Shown one piece after another: positions 43,542 through 52,582 of a stretch of DNA of 64,000 nucleotides (its first letter is position 1; every line of letters starts with the position of its first letter). The notes under the pieces were generated by a model. The model did no database searches and was not told the origin of the DNA. It worked only from the letters and a program-made list of their open reading frames with translations. Source of the stretch: Ascarosepion bandense (taxonomy: Eukaryota; Mollusca; Cephalopoda; Sepiida; Sepiidae); NCBI GenBank assembly GCA_037127315.1, contig JBBBDQ010001027.1, positions 855,001 through 919,000 of the forward strand, given 5' to 3'. Position numbers and translations under genes: made by a program.

Positions 43542-43990
43542 TTGTTAAACAACATTAATATAATTTATGGCATACCGATTAAAAGAAAACTAGACTCCGC
43601 CAATAGCACTTCTAACATCAACAACACAAAATTCATCATTCTCCTCTCTAAAACACTTTCTACAAAACTTGTAAATAAATTAGTTATCCCTAATACTAAG
43701 ATCTTTACCACAACTTCCAAGGCAATCGGAGATTTAATTAGGAATAAAAATTGAATCCAACACCAATTTAGATGACGGTACTTATAAAACAAATCACTAA
43801 CAATGTAAAAGCGCTTATATCGGCGAGACATTTCGAAATCTAAATGCCCGTATCTACAAGCATTAAAAGGGTTAAAGCATTAAAAGGGTTTGGTCAACCC
43901 TTTAAACTCGCTAGTAATAAGCAGTAACAAAGCTGCCCGTAACTATTTTAGAAATGCAATCCGTAGTAAAAATGAACATAATTCTTTATG
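43542..43990 (+). pseudogene. Penelope-like element, linker and GIY-YIG endonuclease relic
   Basis: The frame from 43,542 gives LLSKTLSTKLVNKLVIPNTK and IFTTTSKAIGDLIRNKN, then a stop. At 43,804 a second frame reads CKSAYIGETFRNLNARIYKH, matching the GIY-YIG domain of canonical PLEs (C-x-YIGET-R-L--R---H). A duplicated TTAAAAGGGTT and further stops follow. The intact enzyme nicks DNA for target-primed reverse transcription. Inactive. Confidence 0.7.
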
Positions 43991-44059
43991 TCTAAAGTAC
44001 TTCGGGGTTGGGGTGCACTGATAAATATTTTACAAAATATAAACACAGGTCAAAAATAC

Positions 44060-44750
44060 TCTATTACATCACCAACCTTTATTGAATATGCCGAGGCTGA
44101 CAAAGCAAACCTCGCTGCCGAGCTTGAAAAGGACCTCCAATCCGTGGTGGACTGGGGTAAGAAATAGTTCGTGAATTTTAATGTTTCCAAAACGAAACTG
44201 CTATCTATTAACCATCACAGACAATTGCACCTACCCATCATTAGCATGGATCAGGCTGGTCTCCCCGAAAGTAAAACACTGCGCCCCCTCGAGTTAACTC
44301 TCACAACAGATCTCAAGTGGAATAACTATATAGAATCCATAGCTAAATCCACTGCTAAGAAAGTCGATTCCGCTGCTAAGAAAGTCGGTCCCACCCTTTT
44401 ACTGTGAAACCAATAAATTGTAAACACAAATTCTACTCCAGCAGCTTCTTCTCTTGCACTTCCTGCCTATGGAATTCCCTTCCGTTTACTTGCTTCCCCG
44501 ACAGCTACAATCTCCAAGAATTTAAATGTAAAGTCAATAGTCATCTCCTACCTTACTAACCTGCATCCTCTCTCTCATGCTCATTTCTCCGCCCACTACA
44601 CTCTCATCAGTATTCTCATCCTTCTCTTACCCACTTCCTGACACCCCCTGCAACCTATCACTCTTTCTCGTAACTTAACTTCTAGGTATTCCCAAGCAAA
44701 ACAGTGGCAGTAAAATGCCTTGCTTCGGGAGATACGATTATAAAAAAAAA
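44060..44750 (+). pseudogene. Jockey/CR1-like LINE, RT piece fused to 3' end
   Basis: PTFIEYAEADKANLAAELEK-type sequence (here PSFIEYAEAD...), then a stop, FNVSKTKLLSINHHRQ, LHLPIISMDQAGLPESKTLR and LKWNNYIESIAKSTAKKV. At 44,401 it jumps to the 3' end of the gene and the UTR (TTCTACTCCAGCAGCTTC), ending at poly-A about 44,750. The deleted stretch is the one the 63,130 copy preserves (LCRARNFFPSEAILHIYKAT). Confidence 0.8.
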
Positions 44751-44944
44751 AAGAATCTAACGTCTGTCTATCTAAAACAAACGGTTTTTACGTAAAGCGT
44801 TCCCATATTAACACGCGGACAACCACTATATATAATGTCTACCAGACATGCACACACATACACACTCACGTACATACTTATGAATATACACTAGCATCTG
44901 AATTCCACGTACACAAACTAAAATTATTATAATTATATACAGGC

Positions 44945-45140
44945 AGTCAGTTAAGTACCATACGTGATACACGCTTTTGGCGATCATGTCTCTTTATAGA
45001 CATGACTGACTGGGCAGAAGATTCTCCCGCAGTAGGTTGCCATTGCTTTCTTTTGTAGACTGGTTGCCAACCAAGGCTAATAGAACCCAATCTGTTCTAT
45101 TATTTGACTCATAGCTAGAGGGGGAAGATATGTATTATAT
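44945..45140 (-). mobile_element. tRNA-derived SINE, 3' half
   Basis: Minus strand 3' end GCGTGTATCACGTATGG, GTCTATAAAGAGACATG hairpin, CTACTGCGGGAGAATC, then body. 5'-truncated near 45,140. Confidence 0.8.
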
Positions 45141-45149
45141 TATTATGTA

Positions 45150-45210
45150 GTTATTTGTGGGGATCAGTTTATGACTTCATGCCAATATAAAACTGATCCC
45201 GCACTTTATA
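45150..45210. repeat. GGGGATCAGTTT palindrome (MITE-like family, short)
   Basis: GTGGGGATCAGTTTATGACT mirrored by ATAAAACTGATCCCGCACTT. Confidence 0.7.
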
Positions 45211-45232
45211 CCTGGTAGACGCCTTAATCATA

Positions 45233-45259
45233 TAACCCTAACCCTAACCCTAACCTAAT
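45233..45259. repeat. Short interstitial telomere-like run
   Basis: Three TAACCC units plus a partial fourth, the complement of the metazoan TTAGGG telomere repeat. Only about 25 bp, between two SINEs. Confidence 0.85.
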
Positions 45260-45274
45260 CAAATATTATATTCA

Positions 45275-45510
45275 GTCAGTCAGTTAAGTGCCATACGCGA
45301 TACACGCTTTGGGTGATCATGTCTCAAAAGAGACATGACTGACTGGGAAGAAGATTATCCCACAGAAGGTTGCCATTGTTTTCTTTTGTAGACTGGTTGC
45401 CAGTCAAGGCTATAGAACCTAATCTGTCCTATTATTTAACCATAACTGAAGGGAAGAGACGGATTAATACCTTTTCCAAGGGTATTTGCGCATAAGGAAT
45501 ACAGAAAGTA
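45275..45510 (-). mobile_element. tRNA-derived SINE, lacking head
   Basis: From the 3' end GTATCGCGTATGGCACTTAA through the TCTCTTTTGAGACATGA hairpin and body to CGCAAATACCCTTGG; the tRNA head is absent. Only about 135 bp from the previous SINE. Confidence 0.8.
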
Positions 45511-45589
45511 TTATATCCGTTTTTTTTCAGTAAAGCTTGAAATCCCTTTGGAACTTAGAACGTGTCGTCTCTCCTTCAAATAAAAAACG

Positions 45590-45783
45590 CTTTAAATTAT
45601 ACTAACGTTGTTTAACAATTCAAATGCACATGAAGCCTGATTAACTAATGAAAATTAAACATTACAAAAATAAAAATGCCAGAATTTATTTCTTTTTTTC
45701 CATATCTCATCCTCTGCTGAAACTTTAATGAAAGTGAAACATGTTGGACTGATAAACATTTTTTTATTTGTACTTCATCCTAT
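45590..45783 (+). repeat. PLE terminal region with class d hammerhead-like core
   Basis: Plus-oriented copy of the 43,250 module: TTGTTTAACAATTCAAATGC, CATATCTCATCCTCTG..., ACATTTTTTTATTTGT. It abuts the Helitron end at 45,785. Confidence 0.7.
45707..45750 (+). ncRNA. Hammerhead-like relic, class d, A6 to C
   Basis: CTGCTGA, A, ACTTT-AATG-AAAGT (5 perfect pairs), GAAA, ACATGT, T. Stem I pairs at five of seven, including one G-U. A6C should abolish activity. Confidence 0.5.
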
Positions 45784-45784
45784 A

Positions 45785-46282
45785 CTAGCATCATAGCCCG
45801 GCGTTGCCTGGGCAACTCAGAACGTTTTAGTAGAAGGAGAAGATGCCACTTTTTATTTTACATATTTTGTTTTTGTTTGAAAAAACAATTTTTTTTTTTT
45901 AATTTCATTTGTTTAAAAATTACGGTGAAAAATATTCACATTCTTTTGTTGACCAAATTAATTTTTAAAACGTCGGAACGAAAATTAAATATAAAGGCTC
46001 ACTTTTTTCTTTTTAATAAAAAAATATTTTAGTCGCGTTCGACATGTGTGATTTAATTTCTGTGACGTAATTCGGCAACCATCTTAGATCTTAGATGTTT
46101 TACGGAGCAAATGTAAACAATCGTGTCCATTGGCCAAAAAGTGCGAAAGGGAAAATTGCTGAACTTAAACTCAAAAAGTATATGTCGACCTGGCTTCCCT
46201 GTAGATATGTGTCCCAAGAAATGTAGGCGTGCATAGGGAACAGTCACACACAGACTCACAGATTGCCTTTTTTATATATAGA
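45785..46282 (-). mobile_element. Helitron-like non-autonomous element, complete ends
   Basis: On the minus strand: A|TCTATATATAAAAAAGGC at 46,282, and at the other end the hairpin GCCCAGGCAACGCCGGGC followed by CTAG|T at 45,785. Start TC, subterminal GC hairpin, CTAG end and A/T flanks are the Helitron hallmarks. 498 bp, no Rep/helicase. Confidence 0.8.
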
Positions 46283-46609
46283 TATATAAAATGTATATAA
46301 TTCTTGATTTAGTTTATAATATGGGTAGTACGGATATTCTGCTACATCTTTTTGCGGAAGTCTGGCTACTTTCGGAGACTCTTTAAGTAGTTATTTTGTC
46401 AAACTTTTAATGCGTGGCATCTTTGGTTATTTTTTAGGCTTGCGATCATATTCATTACAGGTTAGATCAAATTCCGTGCCACCCTTTCCGGGGAAATCAA
46501 CATTGATACCATTTATGTGGTGAGGGTTAGGTGTGTTAGTTGAATGTGAAACAGTTATAAAAACTGAAGTAAGTAAACTCATACTTTAAAATTTTTCTGT
46601 ATGTCGTGG

Positions 46610-46915
46610 ACCCGGTAAAAGGTCCAGCAAGAATAACACAAAACATTCAAAATAGGAAATAACGAATATATATTAAACACGGAAAAATACAACACTTAGT
46701 AGAACGATAATACGGGTTAGTGCGTAATACTATAATTCGACCCTCGAACTGGAACTCGTAATGGTCGTTACGGTAGCAGCGTTTGTATACGACTCTCGGC
46801 TGAGTTCAGGGTGCTCTTCTCAGGCTACTCTCTCAGTCTACTCAGGCTATCTACTCAGGCTATCTAGGCTATCTACCTCAGGCTATCTACTCTCACCTCT
46901 TGTGAGGGGAGGTAT
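46610..46915 (-). repeat. LTR-like segment with short tandem repeats
   Basis: It has a TGGACC/GGTCCA hairpin at one end, and a cluster of CTCAGGCTATCTA repeats at 46,815-46,895. On the minus strand, TTTGTGTTATTCTTGCTGGA near the end resembles an LTR end, but I find no partner LTR or primer site. Confidence 0.35.
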
Positions 46916-46984
46916 ATGTAATAGTTAGAAGAGTTCATTGAGTTGTGGGTGATGCCGCCATGAAACTGTAAATATCACTTTTTG

Positions 46985-47025
46985 CAAAAAAAAAAAAAAA
47001 AAAAAAAGAAAAGAAAAAGAAAAAA
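46985..47025. repeat. Poly-A-rich tract
   Basis: About 22 A followed by (AAAAG)n-like sequence. Confidence 0.9.
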
Positions 47026-47239
47026 TCCTCTTTGTTTTTTTAAAAAATAAACTTAAGGAGAACATTTCTCTGGGGGTCCAGTATTTTTGCAGTACCTCCT
47101 TTTAATATCACTATGCATAAGATGCTTAAGATTAACAAACAATATAGTTACTTGTTTTCTGGATATCAAAGATACTCAAGTGTACTGAAAAAAATCAAAT
47201 ACTGCTCATCATTCTTGATTTTCGGTGATAATTAACAAA

Positions 47240-47396
47240 ACTAATAGCAGCCTGCAATGGTTTGAAGACTAGGTTTAAATATGGAACAGGCTGTCGCCGT
47301 TTAGTGTTGACTTTACTCTCAATTTCTATATTTTATATTTACATAGGCTCTATCTCTGATATTAAGCAATTTGGTTCACAAATATACCATCTAGCC

Positions 47397-47400
<4 letters not shown>
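47240..47400 (+). repeat. PLE terminal region (class n), decayed hammerhead-like core
   Basis: TTGAAGA, decayed stem II, GGAACAGGCTGTCGCC, then GTGTTGACTTTACTC and CATAGGCTCTATCTCTGATA, matching 50,861, 51,256 and 57,423. G12 context and C3 are changed. Ends in (TA)n at 47,399. Confidence 0.6.
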
Positions 47401-47432
<32 letters not shown>

Positions 47433-47438
<6 letters not shown>

Positions 47439-47555
47439 GGTAGAATCGCCGATTGACGCTAATTCGGTCGGGTTTCAATCCTGGGTGAAAAGCAATAGGC
47501 TGTCTAACCGTACTGATGAGCTGTGATACAGCGAAACAGATCACTCTGCGGATAT
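47433..47555 (+). mobile_element. tRNA-like/hammerhead unit (ribozyme SINE), copy 1
   Basis: AGAGGTAGAATCGCCGATTG (A-box-like, tRNA-Gly-like), GGTCGGGTTTCAATCCTGGG (B box), a short linker, then the hammerhead-like fold at 47,508-47,551. Bounded by (TA)n on both sides (47,399-47,434 and 47,552-47,568). Sister copy at 62,502-62,606. Confidence 0.7.
47508..47551 (+). ncRNA. Hammerhead ribozyme copy, stem III broken
   Basis: CCGTA/TGCGG stem I (5 bp), CTGATGA, stem II GCTGT-GAT-ACAGC (5 perfect pairs), GAAA, then ACAGATCACTC, where the sister has ACAGATCTGTC. Two substitutions break stem III, but the core bases and a CUC triplet remain. Confidence 0.65.
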
Positions 47556-47858
47556 ATATATATATATGTAAATGCAAAATCCGTAAACGGTGAGGATAAT
47601 TCAAAGAGATCTATTAAAAATAAAATATTAACAGATAGAGCTGTATAGAAAGCAGGTTTAAGCACCGTCGAAATAAATTATAGTTTATAACCACTTCAGA
47701 TGATGCGTTGAGGTTTCTTTTATATATATATATATATATATAGTAGTTATCCACTGCTATTTACGCTTCAGCCATGAATTGAACACTTGGCTTTATTTAT
47801 ATATTTATATATAGTCAACACATACATATATTGTCAATACATATATAGTCAACCGCCC

Positions 47859-47896
<38 letters not shown>

Positions 47897-48349
47897 GAAG
47901 TTTGACCTCACAGAATGCACACACACATACATTTATTTTCGATCTGTGTTCATGCCCACATTTACTGAAATTAGGTGTGATTATATCAACAGAATTATTA
48001 AACATTTAAACGAAAGCATTTTTATAAAATAAATGCGAAACAATTTTTTTTTAGAAATGTCTTCACTAATATCATATTAATTTCCCGCTGTTCAAATTGA
48101 CAAACTTCGAATCCATTTAAATAAATTTCAACACCACCTCATGGTACGCAAACAAATACATTTCCGTTCTTTTCTTTGAAAAGAAAAGAAACGAAAAGGA
48201 AAAAAAAAACAAAAAAAAAAAACAAAAAAAAAATCAAACAAGTTTGATGAAGAATGCGTTAATTTTTTTTGCCGATCTCAATTTAAATACGCTTTTTCTT
48301 TCGATCTATAATAGAATATTTAATAAATATTTAAGATTATATCATCATT

Positions 48350-48445
48350 GTTCGAAAATAATTGTTCGGCAACATTTATTCGAAAAAATTTTATTCGAAT
48401 TGTAAATTCTTCGAATGAAAACTAATTGAAAGGACAATTATACTA
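48350..48445. repeat. Left arm of a foldback split by a LINE
   Basis: TTATTCGAA-rich arm (AAAACTAATTGAAAGGACAA) whose complement is at 49,495-49,590. Confidence 0.7.
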
Positions 48446-48667
48446 AATGATAATTACTCAAATCGCAATGTTATTTATTGCAATAAAAATGTAAAATTTA
48501 AAGAGGAAATACACAAATGATGATTATTCGAAAAACAAATATCCATATATCATCTGAAGGATGCCACTAATTTTTTAAAAGTTTTTCTTTTACGTCACAG
48601 TATTTCTTGGTTCTCTTAATATTTTGGCAACTTGCTCTTAATTTTGTAGAATAAATTTCTTGCAAGA

Positions 48668-48750
48668 CCTGTTCTTCTTCTTCTTCTTCTTCTTCTTCTT
48701 CTTCTTCTTCTTCTTCTTCTTCTTCTTCTTCTTCTTCTTCTTCTTCTATA
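48668..48750. repeat. (TTC)n: expanded LINE tail
   Basis: About 27 TTC units. On the minus strand this is (GAA)n directly after the LINE stop codon; the 19,827 copy has AAGAAGAAG at the same place. Confidence 0.95.
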
Positions 48751-49440
48751 TGTCATGTCCATTCAGGACGTAGGCGATCATGGCTTTCCACATCTCCCTG
48801 TCCCTGGTGGCTCTTAACACGCTTTCTCCTTTTGCACCATGCGACCCTCATTCCGTCATCCACCTGATCATGTCCTTCAAATATGTTATTCGCTGCTTTC
48901 CCCTGTCTCTTTTTCCCGCTATCTGGCCTGTTATTAACAAGTTCTCCGAGCCCTCCTTCCTCATTGCGTGTCCCAGGAACTTCAGTTGTCTCTTCCTGAT
49001 GCGTTTCCCTTACGTCTCCGTCCTTTGCAAAACCGCGTCATTGCTCACATATTCGGTCCATGATATCCGCAGCATCCTTCTGTAGAACCACATTTCAGTT
49101 GCTTCAAGTTTTTCCTTCATCTTCGAAGATATTGTCCAACATTCATTGCCATGTTGAAGAACCGACATCACATAGCAATCCAGTACTCTCTTCTTTGCTT
49201 CTAGTGAAATTGTCCTGTTGCTTAATACTTTACTCAATTTCTGGAATGTTTCTTTCGCCATGCCAATTCGCCTTCGGATCTCAGTGTCGCACTTTCCGTG
49301 TTCTATTAGAACACTTCCTAAGTATTTAAGCGCGTCTAAGAATTTCAATATTGCAGGATGATAGGATGACTCTTGTTGCAAAATGCCCTGTGCCATACTT
49401 CAAGGGAGTTTATAGTTCTAGCCAAATTAGCAATGGCTCA
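48750..49440 (-). pseudogene. APE-type LINE, C-terminal part (best copy)
   Basis: Minus strand: 128 open codons (49,396-49,010) with LKYLGSVLIEHGKCDTEIRR, GMAKETFQKLSKVLSNRTIS, CYVMSVLQHGNECWTIS and MWFYRRMLRISWTEYV. A shift follows, then QLKFLGHAMRKEGSENLLIT and RATRDREMWKAMIAYVL to a TAG at the (GAA)n tail. This region holds the segment missing from 19,447-19,827. 5'-truncated at about 49,440. Confidence 0.85.
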
Positions 49441-49494
49441 CTCAAAGCAAGACCGCATACGTATATAGACAAATATAGATATTTTGAATAATTA

Positions 49495-49590
49495 TTGTCC
49501 TTTCGATTAATTTTCATTCAAACAATTTATAATTTAAATAAATTTTTTTTCGAATAATTTTCTCCATACGAGTAATCGTAATACTCGAGA
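49495..49590. repeat. Right arm of the foldback split by a LINE
   Basis: TTGTCCTTTCGATTAATTTT and the following bases complement 48,350-48,445. The LINE therefore landed in the loop or spread it. Confidence 0.7.
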
Positions 49591-49844
49591 AAATTATTCG
49601 AAAAACATTCCATTACAATTGCTCATTAAGATGCAAAATTACCAACGGAAAGGCTTAAATCAGATTCATTTGGGCAGTTAATTGCAATAATGCTGATGCA
49701 ATCTGCTTGACAGGGGATCATAAGGGAGTTGATGGATCTGCTAGAGATTATAACTGGAAAAGTTTTCTCTACAGATTCAACCTTCATAAAATATATGGAT
49801 ATATTTCAAGTTGAAGGGTTTTAAATCCCTTCAATTTGAAATAA

Positions 49845-49895
49845 ACCTCATCACTTCATAAGACACAAGAAGTGTCGAAACAAAATAGCTACTTT
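49845..49895 (+). other. Hammerhead-like hairpin, weak
   Basis: CATAA, GACAC-AAGAA-GTGTC (perfect 5 bp), GAAAC. The CTGANGA box is not preserved. Confidence 0.25.
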
Positions 49896-50029
49896 TGTAG
49901 TGATATTATAACATATTCATGTTATAATTTCTGAATAAATATTATTAGCTCTACTTTGTATTGAGCATTTTTTAAGAATAGTGTTTCTTTGGATACAAAT
50001 ATTATTCCATCCATACGTACCCTATACTC

Positions 50030-50035
<6 letters not shown>

Positions 50036-50088
<53 letters not shown>
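50036..50088. repeat. (TA)n run
   Basis: About 26 TA units. Confidence 0.95.
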
Positions 50089-50089
<1 letters not shown>

Positions 50090-50458
50090 TGGAAATTCAG
50101 ATAAAATTTAGAGGGGAAATAGCATTTTCAACATGTTATTTTAAGATGCATTGTCAACCCCGTTTAACCAAAGAATGTAGAAAATTCTAATGCCAGAGGC
50201 TTGCTCTAATAAAGGAAGGGGTTGGGGAATATTGGCGGAATCTTCGTACTATTTTTTTTTATGGTAGTGGGAGGTATGTGGCTTGACCATTGGCTCAGTA
50301 GGCGGGAAGGTAACTGCTTAGCCAAATATTAAAAAAAACTTTATTGTGATTAATTGGAAGAATAAGATAATTATTGCAATTTATATTTATTTTATGACGA
50401 CACATACTAATGATCTTTCTACGTATATTCAGAAGTACATTCTGATATTAAAATTTCA

Positions 50459-50461
<3 letters not shown>

Positions 50462-50496
<35 letters not shown>

Positions 50497-50511
50497 TTAA
50501 TATATAATATA

Positions 50512-50556
<45 letters not shown>
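50462..50556. repeat. (TA)n compound run
   Basis: Two long (TA)n tracts with short breaks, just outside the foldback. Confidence 0.95.
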
Positions 50557-50558
<2 letters not shown>

Positions 50559-50559
<1 letters not shown>

Positions 50560-50668
50560 CTACTTAATATTCTATAGAATTATTTGAAACATACCCATTA
50601 CTGGCTACCCAGTAACTGTATATTAATATTATATAATATACCTTACTATACATAATGCCTCACTGACA

Positions 50669-50750
<82 letters not shown>

Positions 50751-50861
50751 CTTGTCAGTGAGGCATTATGAATAGTATGGTATATTATATAATATTAATA
50801 TACAGTTACTGGGTAGCCGGTAATGGATGTTTCAAATTATTCTATAGAATATTAAGTAGTC
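50559..50861. repeat. Large foldback with (CA)n(TA)n loop
   Basis: Arms of about 110 bp: CTACTTAATATTCTATAGAA (left) is complemented by TTCTATAGAATATTAAGTAG (right). The arms stay paired through TACCCAGTAACTGTATATTA and AATGCCTCACTGACAAG. The whole loop is (CA)n then (TA)n (50,670-50,750). Only a few mismatches between arms. Confidence 0.95.
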
Positions 50862-50897
50862 TGGGGATTGTGTTTAAGCATGAAACAGACTGTCGCC
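50861..50897 (+). ncRNA. Hammerhead-like core, class n, copy at foldback edge
   Basis: CTGGGGA (A6 to G), TTG-TGTTTAA-GCAT hairpin, GAAA, stem III ACA-GAC-TGT, then C: a GUC triplet. Stem I 5' side lost at the junction with the foldback. Confidence 0.5.
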
Positions 50898-51239
50898 TCT
50901 TGTATTTGACTTCAGTGTCCACTTTTACATATACATAAGCTCTATCTTTGATATTGTAAACTTTTACTCACAAATATTGGCATACTTTAAAAGTATATTT
51001 TTATCATACATATATATATATATACTATGATAAAATATAGTTTTGAAGTATGCTATATTTATAGATAAACGCTTTCATTGTCTGGCATAGAGCCTATGTG
51101 AATATAAAACTGGGCGCTAAGAGCTTCTAGAACTTGAAACATAACGATTACCGCCAACCCAATTACCGTTAGGATAATACAATACAACTTACTACCCACA
51201 ATGCACCTTTGACCAGCATATATAAATAGTTGGAGAAAA

Positions 51240-51340
51240 ACACAAGGCACAGGGCCTGAGGATTGCGTTCAAGAATGAAACAAACTGCCGCCTGTCTGTA
51301 GCGACTACAGTATCCACTTATATATATATATATATATATA
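51240..51340 (+). repeat. PLE terminal region, class n
   Basis: Shares with 57,395 an upstream block (TATATAAATAG-like A/T box, AAAACACAAGGCAC), the ribozyme-like core and the TATCCACTTATATATA tail. It lies immediately upstream of PLE coding sequence in the same orientation, as expected for a pseudo-LTR. Confidence 0.65.
51247..51300 (+). ncRNA. Hammerhead-like ribozyme, class n, upstream of PLE ORF
   Basis: Stem I GGC/GCC plus ACA/TGT around an internal loop; CTGAGGA intact; stem II partly decayed (TTGC...GAAT, where other copies have TTGC...GCAT); GAAAC; then AAACTGCC, where others have AGACTGTC, so the triplet is GCC instead of GUC. Core intact, but the cleavage site is mutated. Confidence 0.55.
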
Positions 51341-51355
51341 TTTCCCCCTTATGCC

Positions 51356-51683
51356 CACAAATTTCTGAAATCATCAGTCCATGAATTGGATGAAAAGGAA
51401 CGTGTACTCTACAGGGCATATATTGCGGGAAATACTCTCTCTACATATGACAAAAATTATATAAAAGACATGGTCTTTTACAGCAACAAGAAGCACGTTC
51501 AAAAATTACTCACTAAATTTAAAAACTAATTAACAATAGCAAATGGTCCAGGATCGGCAAAAAAGATTTAGTCAATAATTTATCCAGATTTCATCTTTCG
51601 GATACACAACTGGAAGCCTTAAGCTTCGGTCAAAAGTTTGCCACCGGATTGCAAAAATACGATATTACAGATCTTATCATCAT
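51356..51683 (+). pseudogene. Penelope-like element pol, N-terminal fragment
   Basis: The frame from 51,356 gives HKFLKSSVHELDEKERVLYR, AYIAGNTLSTYDKNYIKDMV and FYSNKKHVQKLL to a stop at 51,529. After a shift: NNSKWSRIGKKDLVNNLSRF, then HLSDTQLEALSFGQKFATGL to about 51,683. The second part resembles the conserved N-terminal LSS-x-L--LSLG-KFA region of PLE polymerases. It ends in (ATC)n/(TA)n. One frameshift, RT lost. Confidence 0.65.
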
Positions 51684-51689
51684 CATCAT

Positions 51690-51758
51690 ATATATATATA
51701 TATATATAAGTTTAAAAAATGTTCCTTGTTTTAGTCGATCGTTTTTACGCATTTTCGG

Positions 51759-51822
<64 letters not shown>
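51690..51822. repeat. (TA)n runs
   Basis: Short (ATC)n leading to (TA)n at 51,690-51,708, and a long (TA)n at 51,761-51,822. Confidence 0.95.
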
Positions 51823-51826
<4 letters not shown>

Positions 51827-52174
51827 TTAATCGGTATCACATAGTCATTACAGTAAATCCACTAATGAGCAAGAGGTAACAAGGTGTGGTGTTTTTCTAA
51901 ACTTAGCTTAGATGTGGCACAAGGCCGAAAGTAAGGGACACCCAGTGAGTGAATGTTTTTTTTTTTACTACAGACAAAATGTACTGTTGGTAATTTTACT
52001 ATAAATAAGTATAATTGGTCATTTTTTATATCTGAAAATGTATTGCTTGTGTTTTACACTAAAAATGCAATTTTATACTTTTATTATGTTTTTTCTTGTT
52101 TGAGGGTACACTATTTGCCCACAGCTGTGTCCCCAACAGTTGCTACTACCCCACTTCAACAGGTAGTTAAAATG

Positions 52175-52213
52175 GGTTATATCAAGATGGCTCACTGCCA
52201 TCTTGATATAACC
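52175..52213. repeat. Perfect 16-bp hairpin, 7-nt loop
   Basis: GGTTATATCAAGATGG, loop CTCACTG, then the exact complement. No mismatch. Too short and too perfect for a typical animal pre-miRNA. Confidence 0.9.
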
Positions 52214-52402
52214 AACAGGTGAGAGCACGATTTGGCTATGGAAATAATTTCCCTGAAACGTTTATTTGTTACATATTCAAGGAACGAACATCTCCTATTG
52301 AAACATCTGTGAATCTGTATATACTAGCTTCAATTTCGTACCCCTAGTGAGGCATACTTTTCTTGAGTAAACAATCCCGATCCAGACCGGTTTTATTAAT
52401 TT

Positions 52403-52407
<5 letters not shown>

Positions 52408-52455
<48 letters not shown>
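52408..52455. repeat. (TA)n run
   Basis: About 23 TA units bordering the next foldback. Confidence 0.95.
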
Positions 52456-52457
<2 letters not shown>

Positions 52458-52469
52458 GTCACTTAGCAT

Positions 52470-52582
52470 CTCAACTCCAGGATTTCGTAAACAGACTCTC
52501 CAGAAATTACTCTGGTGACTCATCCGGGGATATAATCTGGAGAGTCCGTTTACAAAACTCCGGTGTTGGGATAATGAGGTAA
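52470..52582. repeat. Foldback with GGATGA...GAAATC box
   Basis: Arms around CTCTCCAGA/TCTGGAGAG and GTAAACAG/CCGTTTAC. The left arm, read minus, has GGATGA, a CCAGAG...TTCTGG hairpin and GAAATC, a weak hammerhead-like match. Confidence 0.65.

Larger units (their letters stand above)
43250..43545 (-). repeat. PLE terminal region with two tandem class d hammerhead-like cores
   Basis: Two direct copies (43,283-43,365 and 43,383-43,465), each reading minus as GAGATATGGA..., CTCATTCTCTGATG..., GAAACAT..., AATCTTAG/TAGATTG, CGTTTCCTATTTG. The outer flank ends ACTTGTTAAACAAC. The same module is at 45,590-45,783 and at 58,170-58,585. Confidence 0.75.

Noticed and set aside
47640..47725. Possible hammerhead around CATCTGAAGTGG...TTTCGACGG
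   Set aside because: The box and GAAA are not in the required order or spacing.
52175..52213. microRNA precursor
   Set aside because: Too short, with perfect pairing and no flanking stem.
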